A stretch of 26,216 nucleotides of DNA from an uncultured Bacteroidota bacterium (GCA_937885735.1 CALABN010000076.1:1-26216); one strand, 5' to 3'. Shown: positions 1-11,543, counted from the stretch's first letter. A program made the numbers and translations. The notes: generated by a model not told the origin, from the letters alone.

Positions 1-1
1 T

Positions 2-433
2 TATTCTACTCATAATATGCTGTCAGTTCTTATTCCAGGCTATAGGATGGCTAAGGAACAAGACTGGGATGAATTATTGGCTTACTATGGTATAAAGATG
101 CCACAAGAATCAATGGGAAGAGAAACAGAAAAGTTGCTGGTAAAGGACACAAGTCTGCAAAAGTATTTTACAACAGAAGGAAATTGGGACTATCTGTTGT
201 CAGAGTTCGGATGGAAAGATGATGATGGGAATGATTTGCATATAGAATCAGGTGTTTTTAATGCTTTGCCTACTGGGATTATACTTGACGATTGGTCCGT
301 AAGCGGAGAATACGAATTTGCAACATTTAATTATGGTAGTGGGTCAAGAGTACTAATTTCAAATCATTACAAAGGCGTAGCTCATCTTTATGTAGGGGGA
401 GCACCTGTTCGTTATGTAAAAATCAATGATTAG
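2..433 (+). CDS. FISUMP-domain protein, 3' part (partial at window edge)
   Basis: The frame is open to the left edge (first whole codon at base 2), so the N-terminus and any signal peptide lie outside the window; the internal ATG at 17 is not a convincing start. The visible part resembles the Fibrobacter succinogenes major paralogous (FISUMP) domain found in many surface or secreted Bacteroidetes proteins. The signs are a GYR near the beginning followed by a WDELLAYYG block, a second WDYLLSEFGW block, the hallmark FNALPTG, and a closing segment ending VRYVKIND, where family members usually end in a V-R-C-V-like strand. The role of this domain is not established; it is often a repeated extracellular module. 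The stop is followed after 3 bp by the next gene, so the two probably share a transcript. Family assignment rests on motif recall and is fairly sure; function is unknown. Confidence 0.7.
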   Translation, partial: YSTHNMLSVLIPGYRMAKEQDWDELLAYYGIKMPQESMGRETEKLLVKDTSLQKYFTTEGNWDYLLSEFGWKDDDGNDLHIESGVFNALPTGIILDDWSVSGEYEFATFNYGSGSRVLISNHYKGVAHLYVGGAPVRYVKIND

Positions 434-436
434 ACT

Positions 437-940
437 ATGAAAGCCTATTTCCTTTTGCCCATTTTAGCATTATCAACATATTTTGCTCAATCGCAGAATA
501 ATGTTGTTGATACTGGGTGTATCGCAATCAAACAAACATTTTATGGCATTGGTGAAGGCAAATATGAACCAATACTAAAAAAGAGTGTTGTAACTTTAAA
601 TGGAAAGAAAGGAAATGAAAAAAATGAAGTTGTATTAACCTTGACTAAAGATGAATGTTTGAATACTAATATTGTAGCTGTTGTAAGAAGAAATGAATCA
701 GATGATTACGTATTGTATAATGGAGATGTTGAAGTGACAGATGCCATAAATGTCAAATCCACAATCGACAATATGGCAAATGACGATAACCAGACATTTG
801 AATTCAAAATTGAATCTCTAATTCCAGGAACAAAAACAACAATTACCAAATCGGCATCCGACCCATATCATAACTTGTTTAATGATGTTCTTAGTGGCGG
901 AAAGCGAAATTCATTTTTTTGCCCAAATAATTTTTCTTGA
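437..940 (+). CDS. Small exported protein of unknown function
   Basis: A 167-residue protein starting with a typical type I signal peptide (MKAYFLLPILALSTYFAQSQ, probable cleavage around residue 18-20), so it is predicted to be periplasmic or outer-membrane associated. The rest is polar, rich in Asn, Lys and Asp, and probably beta-rich; I recognise no family. It starts 3 bp after the FISUMP gene stop and is probably co-transcribed with it. The last residues (FFCPNNFS) follow a run of seven T at 914-920. With one more T the frame would instead end FFLPK followed by a stop, so the exact C-terminus depends on that homopolymer. The gene ends before the mdh promoter. Confidence 0.6.
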   Translation: MKAYFLLPILALSTYFAQSQNNVVDTGCIAIKQTFYGIGEGKYEPILKKSVVTLNGKKGNEKNEVVLTLTKDECLNTNIVAVVRRNESDDYVLYNGDVEVTDAINVKSTIDNMANDDNQTFEFKIESLIPGTKTTITKSASDPYHNLFNDVLSGGKRNSFFCPNNFS

Positions 941-965
941 AACCACATTTGATTTACTATATTTG
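937..965 (+). promoter_or_regulatory. Predicted Bacteroidetes-type promoter of mdh
   Basis: A TATATTTG at 958-965 matches the -7 consensus TAnnTTTG. TTG at 937-939 lies 18 bp upstream in the -33 position. Transcription would begin near 972, giving a leader of about 40 nt before the ATG at 1012. The -33 box overlaps the end of the preceding gene. Confidence 0.55.
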
Positions 966-1011
966 CAGACTTTAAAAAGTACAATTCGAAATCGTTAAAA
1001 ATTTTATAGTT

Positions 1012-1953
1012 ATGAGTAAAGTTACAGTTGTAGGAGCAGGAAACGTAGGCGCAACATGCGCTAATGTTCTTGCATTCAATGAAGTGGCCGACGAGGTTGT
1101 AATGCTCGACATCAAGGAGGGCGTTTCAGAAGGCAAGGCAATGGATATGATGCAGACAGCACAATTGCTGGGTTTCGACACTCGCTTGGTTGGTTGCACC
1201 AATGATTATGCCAAGACAGCAAATTCTGACGTTTGCGTTATCACTTCTGGTATTCCACGTAAGCCAGGCATGACTCGTGAAGAGCTTCTTGGCGTTAATG
1301 CCGGTATTGTAAAGGGTGTTGCCGAGAATCTTTTGAAGTATTCTCCAAATGCAATTATCGTTTGCATTTCAAACCCAATGGACACAATGACATACCTAGC
1401 ACTTAAGGCTCTTGGCTTGCCAAAGAATCGTGTAATCGGTATGGGTGGCGCTTTGGATAGCTCACGTTTCAAATATTTCCTGTCACAGGCTTTGAACTGC
1501 AATGCTAATGAAGTTGAAGGCTTTGTAATTGGCGGTCACGGTGATACAACAATGATTCCTATGGCTCGCTTTGCTACATACAAAGGCATGCCTGTTACAA
1601 ATTTCTTGAGTGCTGAAAAACTTGACGAGGTAGTAAAATCTACAATGGTTGGCGGTGCAACTCTTACTGGTTTGCTTGGCACATCTGCATGGTATGCACC
1701 AGGTGCAGCTGGAGCATCAGTTGTAGAGGCTATTATTCACGACCAGAAGAAGATGATTCCTTGCTCTGTATTGCTTGAAGGCGAATACGGCGAATCAGAC
1801 CTTTGCATCGGCGTTCCTGTCATCCTTGGCAAGAACGGTATTGAGAAGATTGTTGAACTTGACCTTAACGCTGACGAAAAGGCTAAGTTTGCAGCAAGCG
1901 CAGCTTCAGTACGTGGCAATGTTGCAACTCTTAAGGAATTGAAACTTGTTTAA
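1012..1953 (+). CDS. mdh: Malate dehydrogenase (LDH-like, NAD-dependent)
   Basis: This cytoplasmic enzyme interconverts malate and oxaloacetate with NAD(H), linking the TCA branches and the succinate pathway of anaerobic Bacteroidales. The 313-residue length is normal for the LDH-like (type 3) MDH family. The Rossmann GAGNVG is at residues 8-13 and the NAD-selective Asp is D33 (MLDIKEG). The substrate-loop arginines are R83 and R89 in IPRKPGMTR; Arg rather than Gln at position 83 favours malate over lactate. N121 (SNPMD), the catalytic pair D149/H176 (LDSSR and GGHGD) and R152 are all present. It has its own promoter and a strong terminator directly downstream, so it is probably monocistronic. 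Codon use is smoother (AAG, GGC, CTT) than in its left neighbours, as expected for a highly expressed gene. Confidence 0.96.
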   Translation: MSKVTVVGAGNVGATCANVLAFNEVADEVVMLDIKEGVSEGKAMDMMQTAQLLGFDTRLVGCTNDYAKTANSDVCVITSGIPRKPGMTREELLGVNAGIVKGVAENLLKYSPNAIIVCISNPMDTMTYLALKALGLPKNRVIGMGGALDSSRFKYFLSQALNCNANEVEGFVIGGHGDTTMIPMARFATYKGMPVTNFLSAEKLDEVVKSTMVGGATLTGLLGTSAWYAPGAAGASVVEAIIHDQKKMIPCSVLLEGEYGESDLCIGVPVILGKNGIEKIVELDLNADEKAKFAASAASVRGNVATLKELKLV

Positions 1954-1976
1954 TCAATTTCATTGATAAATGAAAA

Positions 1977-2001
1977 GGCATCCTTCGGGATGCCTTTTTT
2001 T
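1977..2001. terminator. Bidirectional rho-independent terminator between mdh and the CDF gene
   Basis: A perfect 7-bp stem GGCATCC/GGATGCC (1977-1983 and 1988-1994) with a TTCG tetraloop is followed by seven T on the plus strand. On the minus strand it is followed by TTTTCATTT. It therefore serves mdh and, in the other direction, the convergent CDF gene. A second TTCG hairpin (CACCTT/AAGGTG, 2012-2027) lies next to it without a T-run. Confidence 0.85.
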
Positions 2002-2095
2002 GTGTTATTGCCACCTTTTCGAAGGTGTGCCGTGATATGCGGAAGAGTTTCGGTATCTATCTAAAAATCATTTCTAAAACATTGTGACTAAGAGT

Positions 2096-3211
2096 TTAGT
2101 CGCTATAATCAATGTCGAAATTCAATTCAACGGTGTAACCGTCGTACTTGCTTGCAATTGCATTTACAATGTCGTTGTAAAGCGATTGTTTGTCGGAGAC
2201 CTTGAAATCGACCACAGCATCCAGTGATATTATTTTCGTTTCAGTGTCGATAAAGATTCCGTGTGCTTGCAGAATTCCGTCAAACGATGCGGCAATGATT
2301 TTAATGTCGTTTTGCATCTTGCCTAAATCATCGTTTTGCTTGTCAACAGCGTAAATTCCTATAGTCAGAAAAACTCCGTAATTTTGGGCTATCTGGCGTT
2401 GAATACGTTTTGTCAGCAGGTGTATGTCGCGTGCCGAAAGTGAATCGTCAATCTCAATGTGGACAGAGCCAACCGCACGGTCGGGACCATAGTTGTGAAG
2501 TACAAGGTCGTACGCGCCTATAACCCCGTCGAATTTGCGAATGTCGGACTTGATGCCAATGGTTGTCTCGCTGCTTGTACGTGCACCCAATATTTGGCTT
2601 AAAGGTTGCATGAACAGTTCCACGCCAGCCTTGATGATAAATGCCGAAATGATTGCGCCAATGTAGCCGTCGATAGCAATGTCCCAAACGAGCGACACTA
2701 TGGCGCATACAAGTGTCGATGCAGATATTATGGCGTCGAACGATGCGTCGGCTCCCGATGCTATGAGTGCATCTGAACTGAATTTCTCGCCTTGACGCTT
2801 GACGTATCTTCCTAAAATTATTTTGGTTACTATGGCAACTGCAATTATAATGATGGTGACAATTGAAAAATCGGTGGCTTCTGGCGAGGCTATCTTCTTT
2901 ATTGATTCAATCATTGATGCCACGCCAGCCGAGAATACAAGTCCTGCAATCAGAATTGCGCTGAAATATTCAATGCGGCCATAGCCAAATGGGTGTTCCT
3001 TGTTGGGCTTGCGGTGGGCAAGTTTGATGCCTATGATTGTGATGGCCGATGATAGTGCGTCGCTCAGGTTGTTGACTGCGTCGAGGATTACGGCAATGGA
3101 ATTTGCCAACATTCCGACAAAAGCCTTGAATGCGGCCAAAAAGATGTTAGTGACAATGCCTACTATGCTTGTCTTTGTAATTTGCTTTTCGCGCGAAGTG
3201 ACTTTCCCCAT
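2096..3211 (-). CDS. Cation diffusion facilitator (CDF) family metal exporter
   Basis: A cytoplasmic-membrane antiporter of the CDF family, which exports divalent metal ions in exchange for protons. The start is set at the ATG at 3211 (MGKVTSREKQ). A longer TTG-initiated reading to 3232 would overlap the predicted transcription start. With this start the protein has 371 residues, with about six N-terminal membrane helices and a cytoplasmic domain from about residue 205. That region is longer than a single standard dimerisation domain and may hold two ferredoxin-like units. The family motif DAVNNLSDALSS is at 44-55 and HPFGYGR at 73-79. By alignment with YiiP the transport site would be N47/D51 in TM2 and D155/D159 in TM5, an Asn-Asp/Asp-Asp set that resembles manganese-type rather than zinc-type (His-containing) members; this specificity is inferred. 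Convergent with mdh. Confidence 0.88.
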   Translation of the reverse strand: MGKVTSREKQITKTSIVGIVTNIFLAAFKAFVGMLANSIAVILDAVNNLSDALSSAITIIGIKLAHRKPNKEHPFGYGRIEYFSAILIAGLVFSAGVASMIESIKKIASPEATDFSIVTIIIIAVAIVTKIILGRYVKRQGEKFSSDALIASGADASFDAIISASTLVCAIVSLVWDIAIDGYIGAIISAFIIKAGVELFMQPLSQILGARTSSETTIGIKSDIRKFDGVIGAYDLVLHNYGPDRAVGSVHIEIDDSLSARDIHLLTKRIQRQIAQNYGVFLTIGIYAVDKQNDDLGKMQNDIKIIAASFDGILQAHGIFIDTETKIISLDAVVDFKVSDKQSLYNDIVNAIASKYDGYTVELNFDIDYSD

Positions 3212-3236
3212 ATCTAAATGTTTGTTTTTCAAAATA

Positions 3237-3271
3237 CAAAATTACATACGCTTTGGATTGATTTTTCAAAA
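3237..3271 (-). promoter_or_regulatory. Predicted promoter of the CDF exporter gene
   Basis: On the minus strand TTTTG (3271-3267) is followed after 22 bp by TAATTTTG (3244-3237), matching the -33/-7 Bacteroidetes pattern with a slightly long spacer. Transcription would begin near 3230, which rules out the upstream TTG start at 3232 and supports the ATG at 3211. Confidence 0.5.
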
Positions 3272-3275
3272 TTCA

Positions 3276-3316
3276 CAAAAAAACAAGGGCATGGATTCGT
3301 AAAATCCATGCCCTTG
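3276..3316 (-). terminator. Rho-independent terminator of the beta-galactosidase gene
   Basis: A perfect 14-bp stem (3284-3297 with 3303-3316; arm CAAGGGCATGGATT) with a 5-nt loop is followed on the minus strand by a run of seven T. It lies 19 bp past the stop of the beta-galactosidase gene and upstream of the CDF promoter. Confidence 0.88.
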
Positions 3317-3334
3317 AAAAGCCTATCAAAAAAA

Positions 3335-6514
<3,180 letters not shown>

Positions 6515-7435
6515 TCAGCCGTTCATCGCCGACTGGATGAACCGAAGTTGCTGTTCAAGCATTTCGGTCTTTCGCATATAATATCCGTTTCGCTTTGCGG
6601 TGGCGATAGGATTGGAATAAATGGCTTCAATTTCCATCTGCCGACGATTGTCGAAATCAAGTTTCATACTAGGGCTGTATGGTGTCATATCGTCGGTCAT
6701 CTTCAGCATTTTGCTTATGAATTCTGGCTCAATGTCGGCGCCACAAGCCGATGCGCCATCCACAACTTCCTGCATCAGGTCGGTAACCAGTTGGCGTGTG
6801 TCCTTTTGCATCATCAATTTGTCGGTAGATGAGTTCATTACGACGGTCAAGCCATTGTAAGGAATGTTCCATACCAACTTGCGCCAACGCATCTCGTTAA
6901 GGTCCTGAATTATTGTAAACGGTACTTTGGCCTGCAAGAAGTCGTCTTTCACTTGTTCAAGAATGTCGGGAACCGCGTTTTGGTGAAATCCTACCGAAAG
7001 TGCGCCATAATCGGCGTGCCGAATGTGTCCAGTTCCAATTCTCGACGAGCAGATGAATGCCGATGCGCCTGCAATTGGCTGTTTCGGAAATGCGAATGCC
7101 AGTTGCGCCTCTAGTCCTAATCCGTTTTGTATCAGTACGATTACTGTGTTGTGATGAAGAATGGACGGAAGAATGTCGGGCAGGATGCTGTTCCGTGTCG
7201 ATTTGAGAGCCACCAGCACAACGTCGCATTTGGGCATATCGTCTGTCGACTTGTATGCCTTGATTGGATTTATGCAGAAATCGCCAGCCACAGAATCGAC
7301 TTTCAATCCGTTTTTGGCCACATAATCGTATTCGGTGTTGAAAAGAAAGTGAACGTCCTTCCCTGACAAGGCGAGTCTTCCGCCGTAATATCCGCCAATG
7401 GCGCCTGTGCCGACAACTGCATATTTTAGGTTCAT
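6515..7435 (-). CDS. panE: 2-dehydropantoate 2-reductase (ketopantoate reductase family)
   Basis: The family reduces ketopantoate to pantoate with NADPH, a step of pantothenate and CoA synthesis, in the cytoplasm. The protein has 306 residues, the usual length. The Rossmann motif GTGAIGGYYGG starts at residue 9, and the QNGLG of the family is at 103-107. The catalytic Lys is K186 in WRKLVWNIPYN, with N190/N194 behind it. The second family block PYSPSMKLDFDNRRQMEIE (252-270) supplies the Ser and the Glu (E268) that contact substrate. The ATG at 7435 directly precedes the Rossmann strand, so the start is firm. The downstream beta-galactosidase has its own promoter. PanE-like paralogues with other substrates exist, so the exact substrate is slightly uncertain. 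Confidence 0.88.
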   Translation of the reverse strand: MNLKYAVVGTGAIGGYYGGRLALSGKDVHFLFNTEYDYVAKNGLKVDSVAGDFCINPIKAYKSTDDMPKCDVVLVALKSTRNSILPDILPSILHHNTVIVLIQNGLGLEAQLAFAFPKQPIAGASAFICSSRIGTGHIRHADYGALSVGFHQNAVPDILEQVKDDFLQAKVPFTIIQDLNEMRWRKLVWNIPYNGLTVVMNSSTDKLMMQKDTRQLVTDLMQEVVDGASACGADIEPEFISKMLKMTDDMTPYSPSMKLDFDNRRQMEIEAIYSNPIATAKRNGYYMRKTEMLEQQLRFIQSAMNG

Positions 7436-7497
7436 ATCGTCAATGTGTTAAGGGAACTTCCATAAATTCCCCGAATGCCAAATATTATAAAAATGAA

Positions 7498-7525
7498 AAA
7501 GCCTTGAATTTCGTTTCAAGGCTTT
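7498..7525 (-). terminator. Terminator downstream of tRNA-Pro
   Basis: An AGCCTTGAA/TTCAAGGCT stem (7500-7508 with 7515-7523, extendable by AA/TT pairs), loop of 6 nt, is followed on the minus strand by TTTTTCATTTTT. It lies directly beyond the encoded CCA end of the tRNA and would end its transcript. Confidence 0.75.
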
Positions 7526-7601
7526 GGTCGGGGTGACCCGACTCGAACGGGCGACCACTTGCACCCCATGCAAGTACGCTAGCCAACTGCGCCACACCCC
7601 G
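7525..7601 (-). tRNA. tRNA-Pro (anticodon GGG)
   Basis: Reading the minus strand, acceptor arm CGGGGTG pairs with CACCCCG, followed by discriminator A and an encoded CCA. The D arm is GCGC/GCGT and the anticodon stem CTTGC/GCAAG encloses the 7-nt loop ATGGGGT. That places T33, anticodon GGG (plus-strand positions 7565-7567) and G37, as in proline tRNAs. The T arm GCCCG-TTCGAGT-CGGGT is intact. C at position 1 and A at 73 are typical of bacterial tRNA-Pro. It would read CCC and CCU codons. Confidence 0.95.
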
Positions 7602-7614
7602 TGGTTTTCGTCTG

Positions 7615-7646
7615 CAAATGTACCAATCGGCGTCTATCTTGCAAAA
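7615..7646 (-). promoter_or_regulatory. Predicted promoter of tRNA-Pro
   Basis: Minus-strand TTTTG (7646-7642), 19-bp spacer and TACATTTG (7622-7615) give a consensus -33/-7 promoter. It would start a transcript a few bases before the mature tRNA 5' end at 7601. Confidence 0.72.
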
Positions 7647-7761
7647 CTTTTTTCACAAATGTTATGGTAGAGTCCGATTGTTCATTTTGTGTTATTACTT
7701 GTCTGCCGTGTTTCTGAAAAATTTGGTTTCTCTTGCGTAAGTTTGTTGCAAAACGCATTTT

Positions 7762-8700
7762 ATGGAAACCGAAAAAGTAAAAGTCCTAATTATAGGCTCT
7801 GGACCAGCAGGTTACACATCTGCAATATATGCTTCCAGAGCAAATCTTTCGCCAGTGCTTGTGCAAGGATTGCAGGCAGGTGGGCAACTGACACAAACAA
7901 CGGAAATCGAAAATTTTCCAGGGTACCCGAATGGTGTCGACGGCAACCAGATGATGGAGGAGTTCCGTCAGCAGGCCGAGCGCCTGGGCACCGACATTCG
8001 TTGGGGAACGGTGACTAAAGTCGATTTCTCGGATGGCAAGCACATTGTCACCATTGATGACGAAAAGCAGATTGACGCCGATGCCGTTATCATTGCGACT
8101 GGCGCGACGGCCAAATATCTGGGCATCCCTTCTGAAGAAAAATACAGGGGTAGCGGAGTGTCGGCTTGCGCAACCTGCGACGGATTTTCCTACCGCAAGA
8201 AGGATGTCGCCGTGGTTGGCGGAGGCGATACAGCCTGCGAAGAGGCTACATATCTGGCACATTTGTGCAACAAGGTTTATATGATTGTCCGCAAAGACCA
8301 TTTGCGTGCGTCAAAGGCAATGCAGGATCGGGTGAATGCCACACCAAACATCGAGGTGCTATATGAGCACAACACCGTCGATTTGTTCGGCGACGGAGTG
8401 GTGGAGGGCGCCAATCTGGTCTATCGTCAGGGACAACCCGACGAACAGCGCAGGCAAATCAAGATTGACGGCTTCTTCCTTGCCATCGGACATCATCCAA
8501 ATAGTGGTGTGTTTCAGCCATTTGTCAAGACCGACGAAGACGGATATATTGTCACAGAGCCAAATTCGTCGCGGACCAACGTGCCAGGCGTTTTTGCCTG
8601 TGGCGATGTGATGGACCGCACTTACCGTCAGGCAATTGTGGCTGCAGGTTCAGGTTGCAAGGCTGCCCTTGATGCCGAGCGCTATCTGCTTTCGAAGTAG
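7762..8700 (+). CDS. trxB: Thioredoxin-disulfide reductase
   Basis: A cytoplasmic FAD enzyme that passes electrons from NADPH to thioredoxin and so supports ribonucleotide reduction, disulfide reduction and oxidative defence. The 312-residue length is normal. The FAD-binding GSGPAG is at 12-17, the redox-active pair C136-A-T-C139 in SACATCDGF, the NADPH-binding GGGDTACEEA at 153-162, the phosphate-contacting VRKDHLRAS at 176-184, and the C-terminal FAD block FACGDV. A TAAGTTTG -7 box at 7738-7745, with TTTCTG about 21 bp upstream, places a promoter just ahead of the ATG. malQ follows after 35 bp on the same strand with no terminator, so read-through is likely. Codons are more GC-rich (CGC, GCC, GTC) than in the flanking genes. 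Confidence 0.95.
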   Translation: METEKVKVLIIGSGPAGYTSAIYASRANLSPVLVQGLQAGGQLTQTTEIENFPGYPNGVDGNQMMEEFRQQAERLGTDIRWGTVTKVDFSDGKHIVTIDDEKQIDADAVIIATGATAKYLGIPSEEKYRGSGVSACATCDGFSYRKKDVAVVGGGDTACEEATYLAHLCNKVYMIVRKDHLRASKAMQDRVNATPNIEVLYEHNTVDLFGDGVVEGANLVYRQGQPDEQRRQIKIDGFFLAIGHHPNSGVFQPFVKTDEDGYIVTEPNSSRTNVPGVFACGDVMDRTYRQAIVAAGSGCKAALDAERYLLSK

Positions 8701-8735
8701 AAACAATCCGTTGGGATTATCTCAAAAACAAGCGT

Positions 8736-11441
8736 ATGGTTATTCAGTTTGATTGCTTTTGCCAGACTGTTTGGGGACAAGATTTGTACTTGATTGGCGA
8801 TGTTCCGGAATTGGGACAGTGGAATTTGAAAGATGCTGTGCCGTTGAAGTGCGTCAACTTAAACCGTTGGTGTGCCACTGTTGATGTAAGTCGATGCGAG
8901 CCAGTGTGTTATAAATATGTTCTTTACAATGGCGAAAGTTTTGTGACCGAAATCGGCCCGTCGAGAGTGTCGCCACAAATGTTGAAGAATAATGCAATAT
9001 GTTGTTGCATAGATAGTTGGCAGGATCCTAAGACTGAATACACGGCCTTCCTGAGTTCGGCATTTGCCAACGTGCTTTTTGTTCACGACAAGCAAATTGC
9101 AAATAAAAATAAAGTCAAGATATTGACGGATAGGCAATTGACGATAGGTTGCACGGTGCCAAAACTGAAATCGTCACAATATGTGGCCATCACAGGAAAC
9201 TGTAGTAAGTTAGGCAATTGGGCCGATTCGTTGCCGTTGTCCGTTGGCAAATATTCGCGTTGGCAGATAACATTCGACTTGGATGAATTGCCTGCTGAAT
9301 TCGAGTACAAGTTCGTAGTCAAAGATATTTCCAGCCCTGATTCTGTTCAATGGGAGCAAGGGTGCAATCATTTGTTTGTCAATACTTTCGGCGATAATCC
9401 TATCAGTCTTAAAATAGACGATGGCATCATCGACTTCAATTGCAGGAAGGTTAAGTTTGCAGGCGTCAATGTTCCTGTATTCTCATTGCGCACTTCAAAA
9501 AGTTTCGGTGTGGGCGATTTTTCCGATTTAAGGAAACTTGTCGATTGGGTGTCGGCTACAGGGTTGAAGATAATCCAGATTTTGCCTATAAACGACACTA
9601 TATCAACATATTCGTTTCTCGATTCGTATCCGTACAATGCCATTTCGGTTTTTGCGCTGAATCCATTGTTCCTCGACATTTTCGGACTCGGAAAATTGAA
9701 CAATTCCGCCGAAATGTCGGAATTTGAGAATGCCCGCAAGGAGTTGAATTCCAAAGTCGATGTCGATTACGAAAAGGTGATTCGGCTTAAATTGCTTTAT
9801 TGCAAGAAGTTGCTCGTTCAAAATTTTGATGCCATAGTCAATTCGAAGCAGTTCACGGCCTTTGTTTCCGAAAACTCGGCGTGGCTCGAGCCGTACGTGG
9901 CATTTTGCATTTTCCGCGACAAAAACCTTACGAGCGATTTCGGCAAATGGGGCAAGAATTCGGAATATTCCGCAAAAAGGGTTCGTAAGATGTTTCAGCC
10001 TGATTCATTGTATTATACGGATGCAATGCTGTGGTGCTATATCCAGTTCGGGCTCGACCGTCAGTTGAAGGAGGCTACGGCCTATGCCCGCAAAAACGGA
10101 GTCATTCTGAAAGGCGATATACCAATCGGCATCAGTCGCAAGAGTGTCGATGCGTGGTGCAATCCGTCGCTGTTCAATTTCGGTGGTCAGGCAGGCGCTC
10201 CGCCCGATTTCTTCTCTGAAACGGGCCAGAATTGGGGCTTCCCGACTTACAATTGGGACGAGATGGCAAAAGACGGTTTTGCCTGGTGGCGTCAGCGTTT
10301 GGCGAAGATGAACGACTATTTTGACGCCTACCGTATCGACCACATACTCGGGTTCTTCCGTATTTGGGAAATACCTGTCGATGCCGTTTACGGCACATTG
10401 GGCCATTTCTCGCCTTCAATGCCGTTGACAATTAGTGAGTTGCATTCAAAAAATGTCAATATCGACTATGATTCGGCTTGTTGCCCGCAAGTTGACGAAG
10501 AGACAATCGACAGACTGTTTGGCGAACAGGCTACAAAGGTGAAGGATAAATACTTGCGTCAACTCGACGGAGGACTTTTCACCTTGAGCGACGACTATTC
10601 GACACAACGCAAAATATATGACAAGATAGTGGGCAAGCGCGCGCCAGAATCGCTGTCGCGAATGACGAAACAGTTGCTCGACGGCTTGTTGACGGTTGCA
10701 ACCGACGTGCTGTTGCTAAAGGATTGCAAGACAGGTGGCTATCATCCACGAATCGACTTGCGGAAGACATCGTCTTATAAGCGCTTGTCGGATGCCGAAA
10801 AGTCAGCCCTCGACGCCGTCTATGACGATTATTTCTTTACGCGTCACAATGACTTTTGGCGGAAATTGGCCGAGACGAAACTGTCGGCTCTGCTCAAATC
10901 GTCTGATATGCTCGTTTGTGGCGAGGATTTGGGAATGATTCCCGATTGTGTCAAGCCTGTTATGGAGGACCTCGGCATTTTGAGCCTCGAAATTCAGCGA
11001 ATGCCAAAAGCCTACACTGAATTTGTTGATTTGCAGACTATTCCATATACATCGATATGTGCCACGTCAACTCACGACATTTCTACAATTCGTGGTTGGT
11101 GGCAGGAAAACCGCGAATCCACACAGCGTTACTACAACAATTGGCTGAAACAACAAGGCAAAGCCCCTGAAAAAGCCAGCATCGATATTTGCCAAAAGGT
11201 CATAATGCAACATTTTGAGTCGCCTGCAATGTGTGTTATGGTTCCAATACAGGATTATTTTGCATTGGAATCCAAATTCAGGGTTGAAAATCCAGAGCAG
11301 GAGCGCATCAACGTTCCAGCAAACCCTCGCAATTATTGGAAATACAGAATGCACGTGAATATCGAGGTCTTGCAAAAATCGGCTCATCTTAATGCATTGA
11401 TTGCCAATATGCTGAATTCTTCGGGGCGAAAGTTTGAATGA
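8736..11441 (+). CDS. malQ: 4-alpha-glucanotransferase (GH77 amylomaltase) with two N-terminal CBM20 modules
   Basis: The enzyme transfers alpha-1,4-glucan segments between malto-oligosaccharides, for starch or glycogen use in the cytoplasm; there is no signal peptide. The 901-residue length fits the long form known from Bacteroidetes and plants (DPE2-like). Two starch-binding CBM20 modules occupy about 1-100 (with LIGDVPELGQWN at 19-30) and about 127-220 (ITGNCSKLGNW at 152-162). The GH77 barrel follows from about 245: VFSLRTSKSFGVGDF, GDIPIGISRKSVDAWCNP, and the long family insertion. The nucleophile is D535 in YRIDHILGFFR, the acid/base E730 in CGEDLGMIP, and the stabilising D781 in STHDISTIRGWW. 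All three catalytic acids are intact. It lies 35 bp behind trxB, so the two may be co-transcribed. No sus genes are nearby. Confidence 0.93.
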   Translation: MVIQFDCFCQTVWGQDLYLIGDVPELGQWNLKDAVPLKCVNLNRWCATVDVSRCEPVCYKYVLYNGESFVTEIGPSRVSPQMLKNNAICCCIDSWQDPKTEYTAFLSSAFANVLFVHDKQIANKNKVKILTDRQLTIGCTVPKLKSSQYVAITGNCSKLGNWADSLPLSVGKYSRWQITFDLDELPAEFEYKFVVKDISSPDSVQWEQGCNHLFVNTFGDNPISLKIDDGIIDFNCRKVKFAGVNVPVFSLRTSKSFGVGDFSDLRKLVDWVSATGLKIIQILPINDTISTYSFLDSYPYNAISVFALNPLFLDIFGLGKLNNSAEMSEFENARKELNSKVDVDYEKVIRLKLLYCKKLLVQNFDAIVNSKQFTAFVSENSAWLEPYVAFCIFRDKNLTSDFGKWGKNSEYSAKRVRKMFQPDSLYYTDAMLWCYIQFGLDRQLKEATAYARKNGVILKGDIPIGISRKSVDAWCNPSLFNFGGQAGAPPDFFSETGQNWGFPTYNWDEMAKDGFAWWRQRLAKMNDYFDAYRIDHILGFFRIWEIPVDAVYGTLGHFSPSMPLTISELHSKNVNIDYDSACCPQVDEETIDRLFGEQATKVKDKYLRQLDGGLFTLSDDYSTQRKIYDKIVGKRAPESLSRMTKQLLDGLLTVATDVLLLKDCKTGGYHPRIDLRKTSSYKRLSDAEKSALDAVYDDYFFTRHNDFWRKLAETKLSALLKSSDMLVCGEDLGMIPDCVKPVMEDLGILSLEIQRMPKAYTEFVDLQTIPYTSICATSTHDISTIRGWWQENRESTQRYYNNWLKQQGKAPEKASIDICQKVIMQHFESPAMCVMVPIQDYFALESKFRVENPEQERINVPANPRNYWKYRMHVNIEVLQKSAHLNALIANMLNSSGRKFE

Positions 11442-11543
11442 TGCCGGTTTTGTCTTGATTGGTGTGTCCGTAGAATTCCAATATGAGTTTTTGGCATATA
11501 TCGTATTTTCATTGAAGCACAAGTGCAACCTTTTGTGAAATGT

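Noticed and set aside
2012..2027. Second TTCG-loop hairpin beside the mdh terminator
   Set aside because: The 6-bp stem is perfect but has no T-run on either strand, so I do not call it a separate terminator.
7538..7601. A tRNA gene other than proline
   Set aside because: Alternative placement of the anticodon stem one base away gives a 9-nt loop. Only the CTTGC/GCAAG stem gives a standard 7-nt loop with T33, and the C1/A73 pair and G37 fit proline.
7786..8301. A 171-residue open frame on the minus strand
   Set aside because: It lies entirely inside trxB on the opposite strand, has no family features, and trxB has complete motifs in its own frame. The long antisense frames in the beta-galactosidase gene (for example 3218-3817 and 5153-5491) and in malQ (10005-10406) are rejected for the same reason.
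8736..11441. malQ as a periplasmic starch-degrading enzyme
   Set aside because: The CBM20 modules suggest starch binding, but the N-terminus has no signal peptide, so the protein is taken as cytoplasmic.
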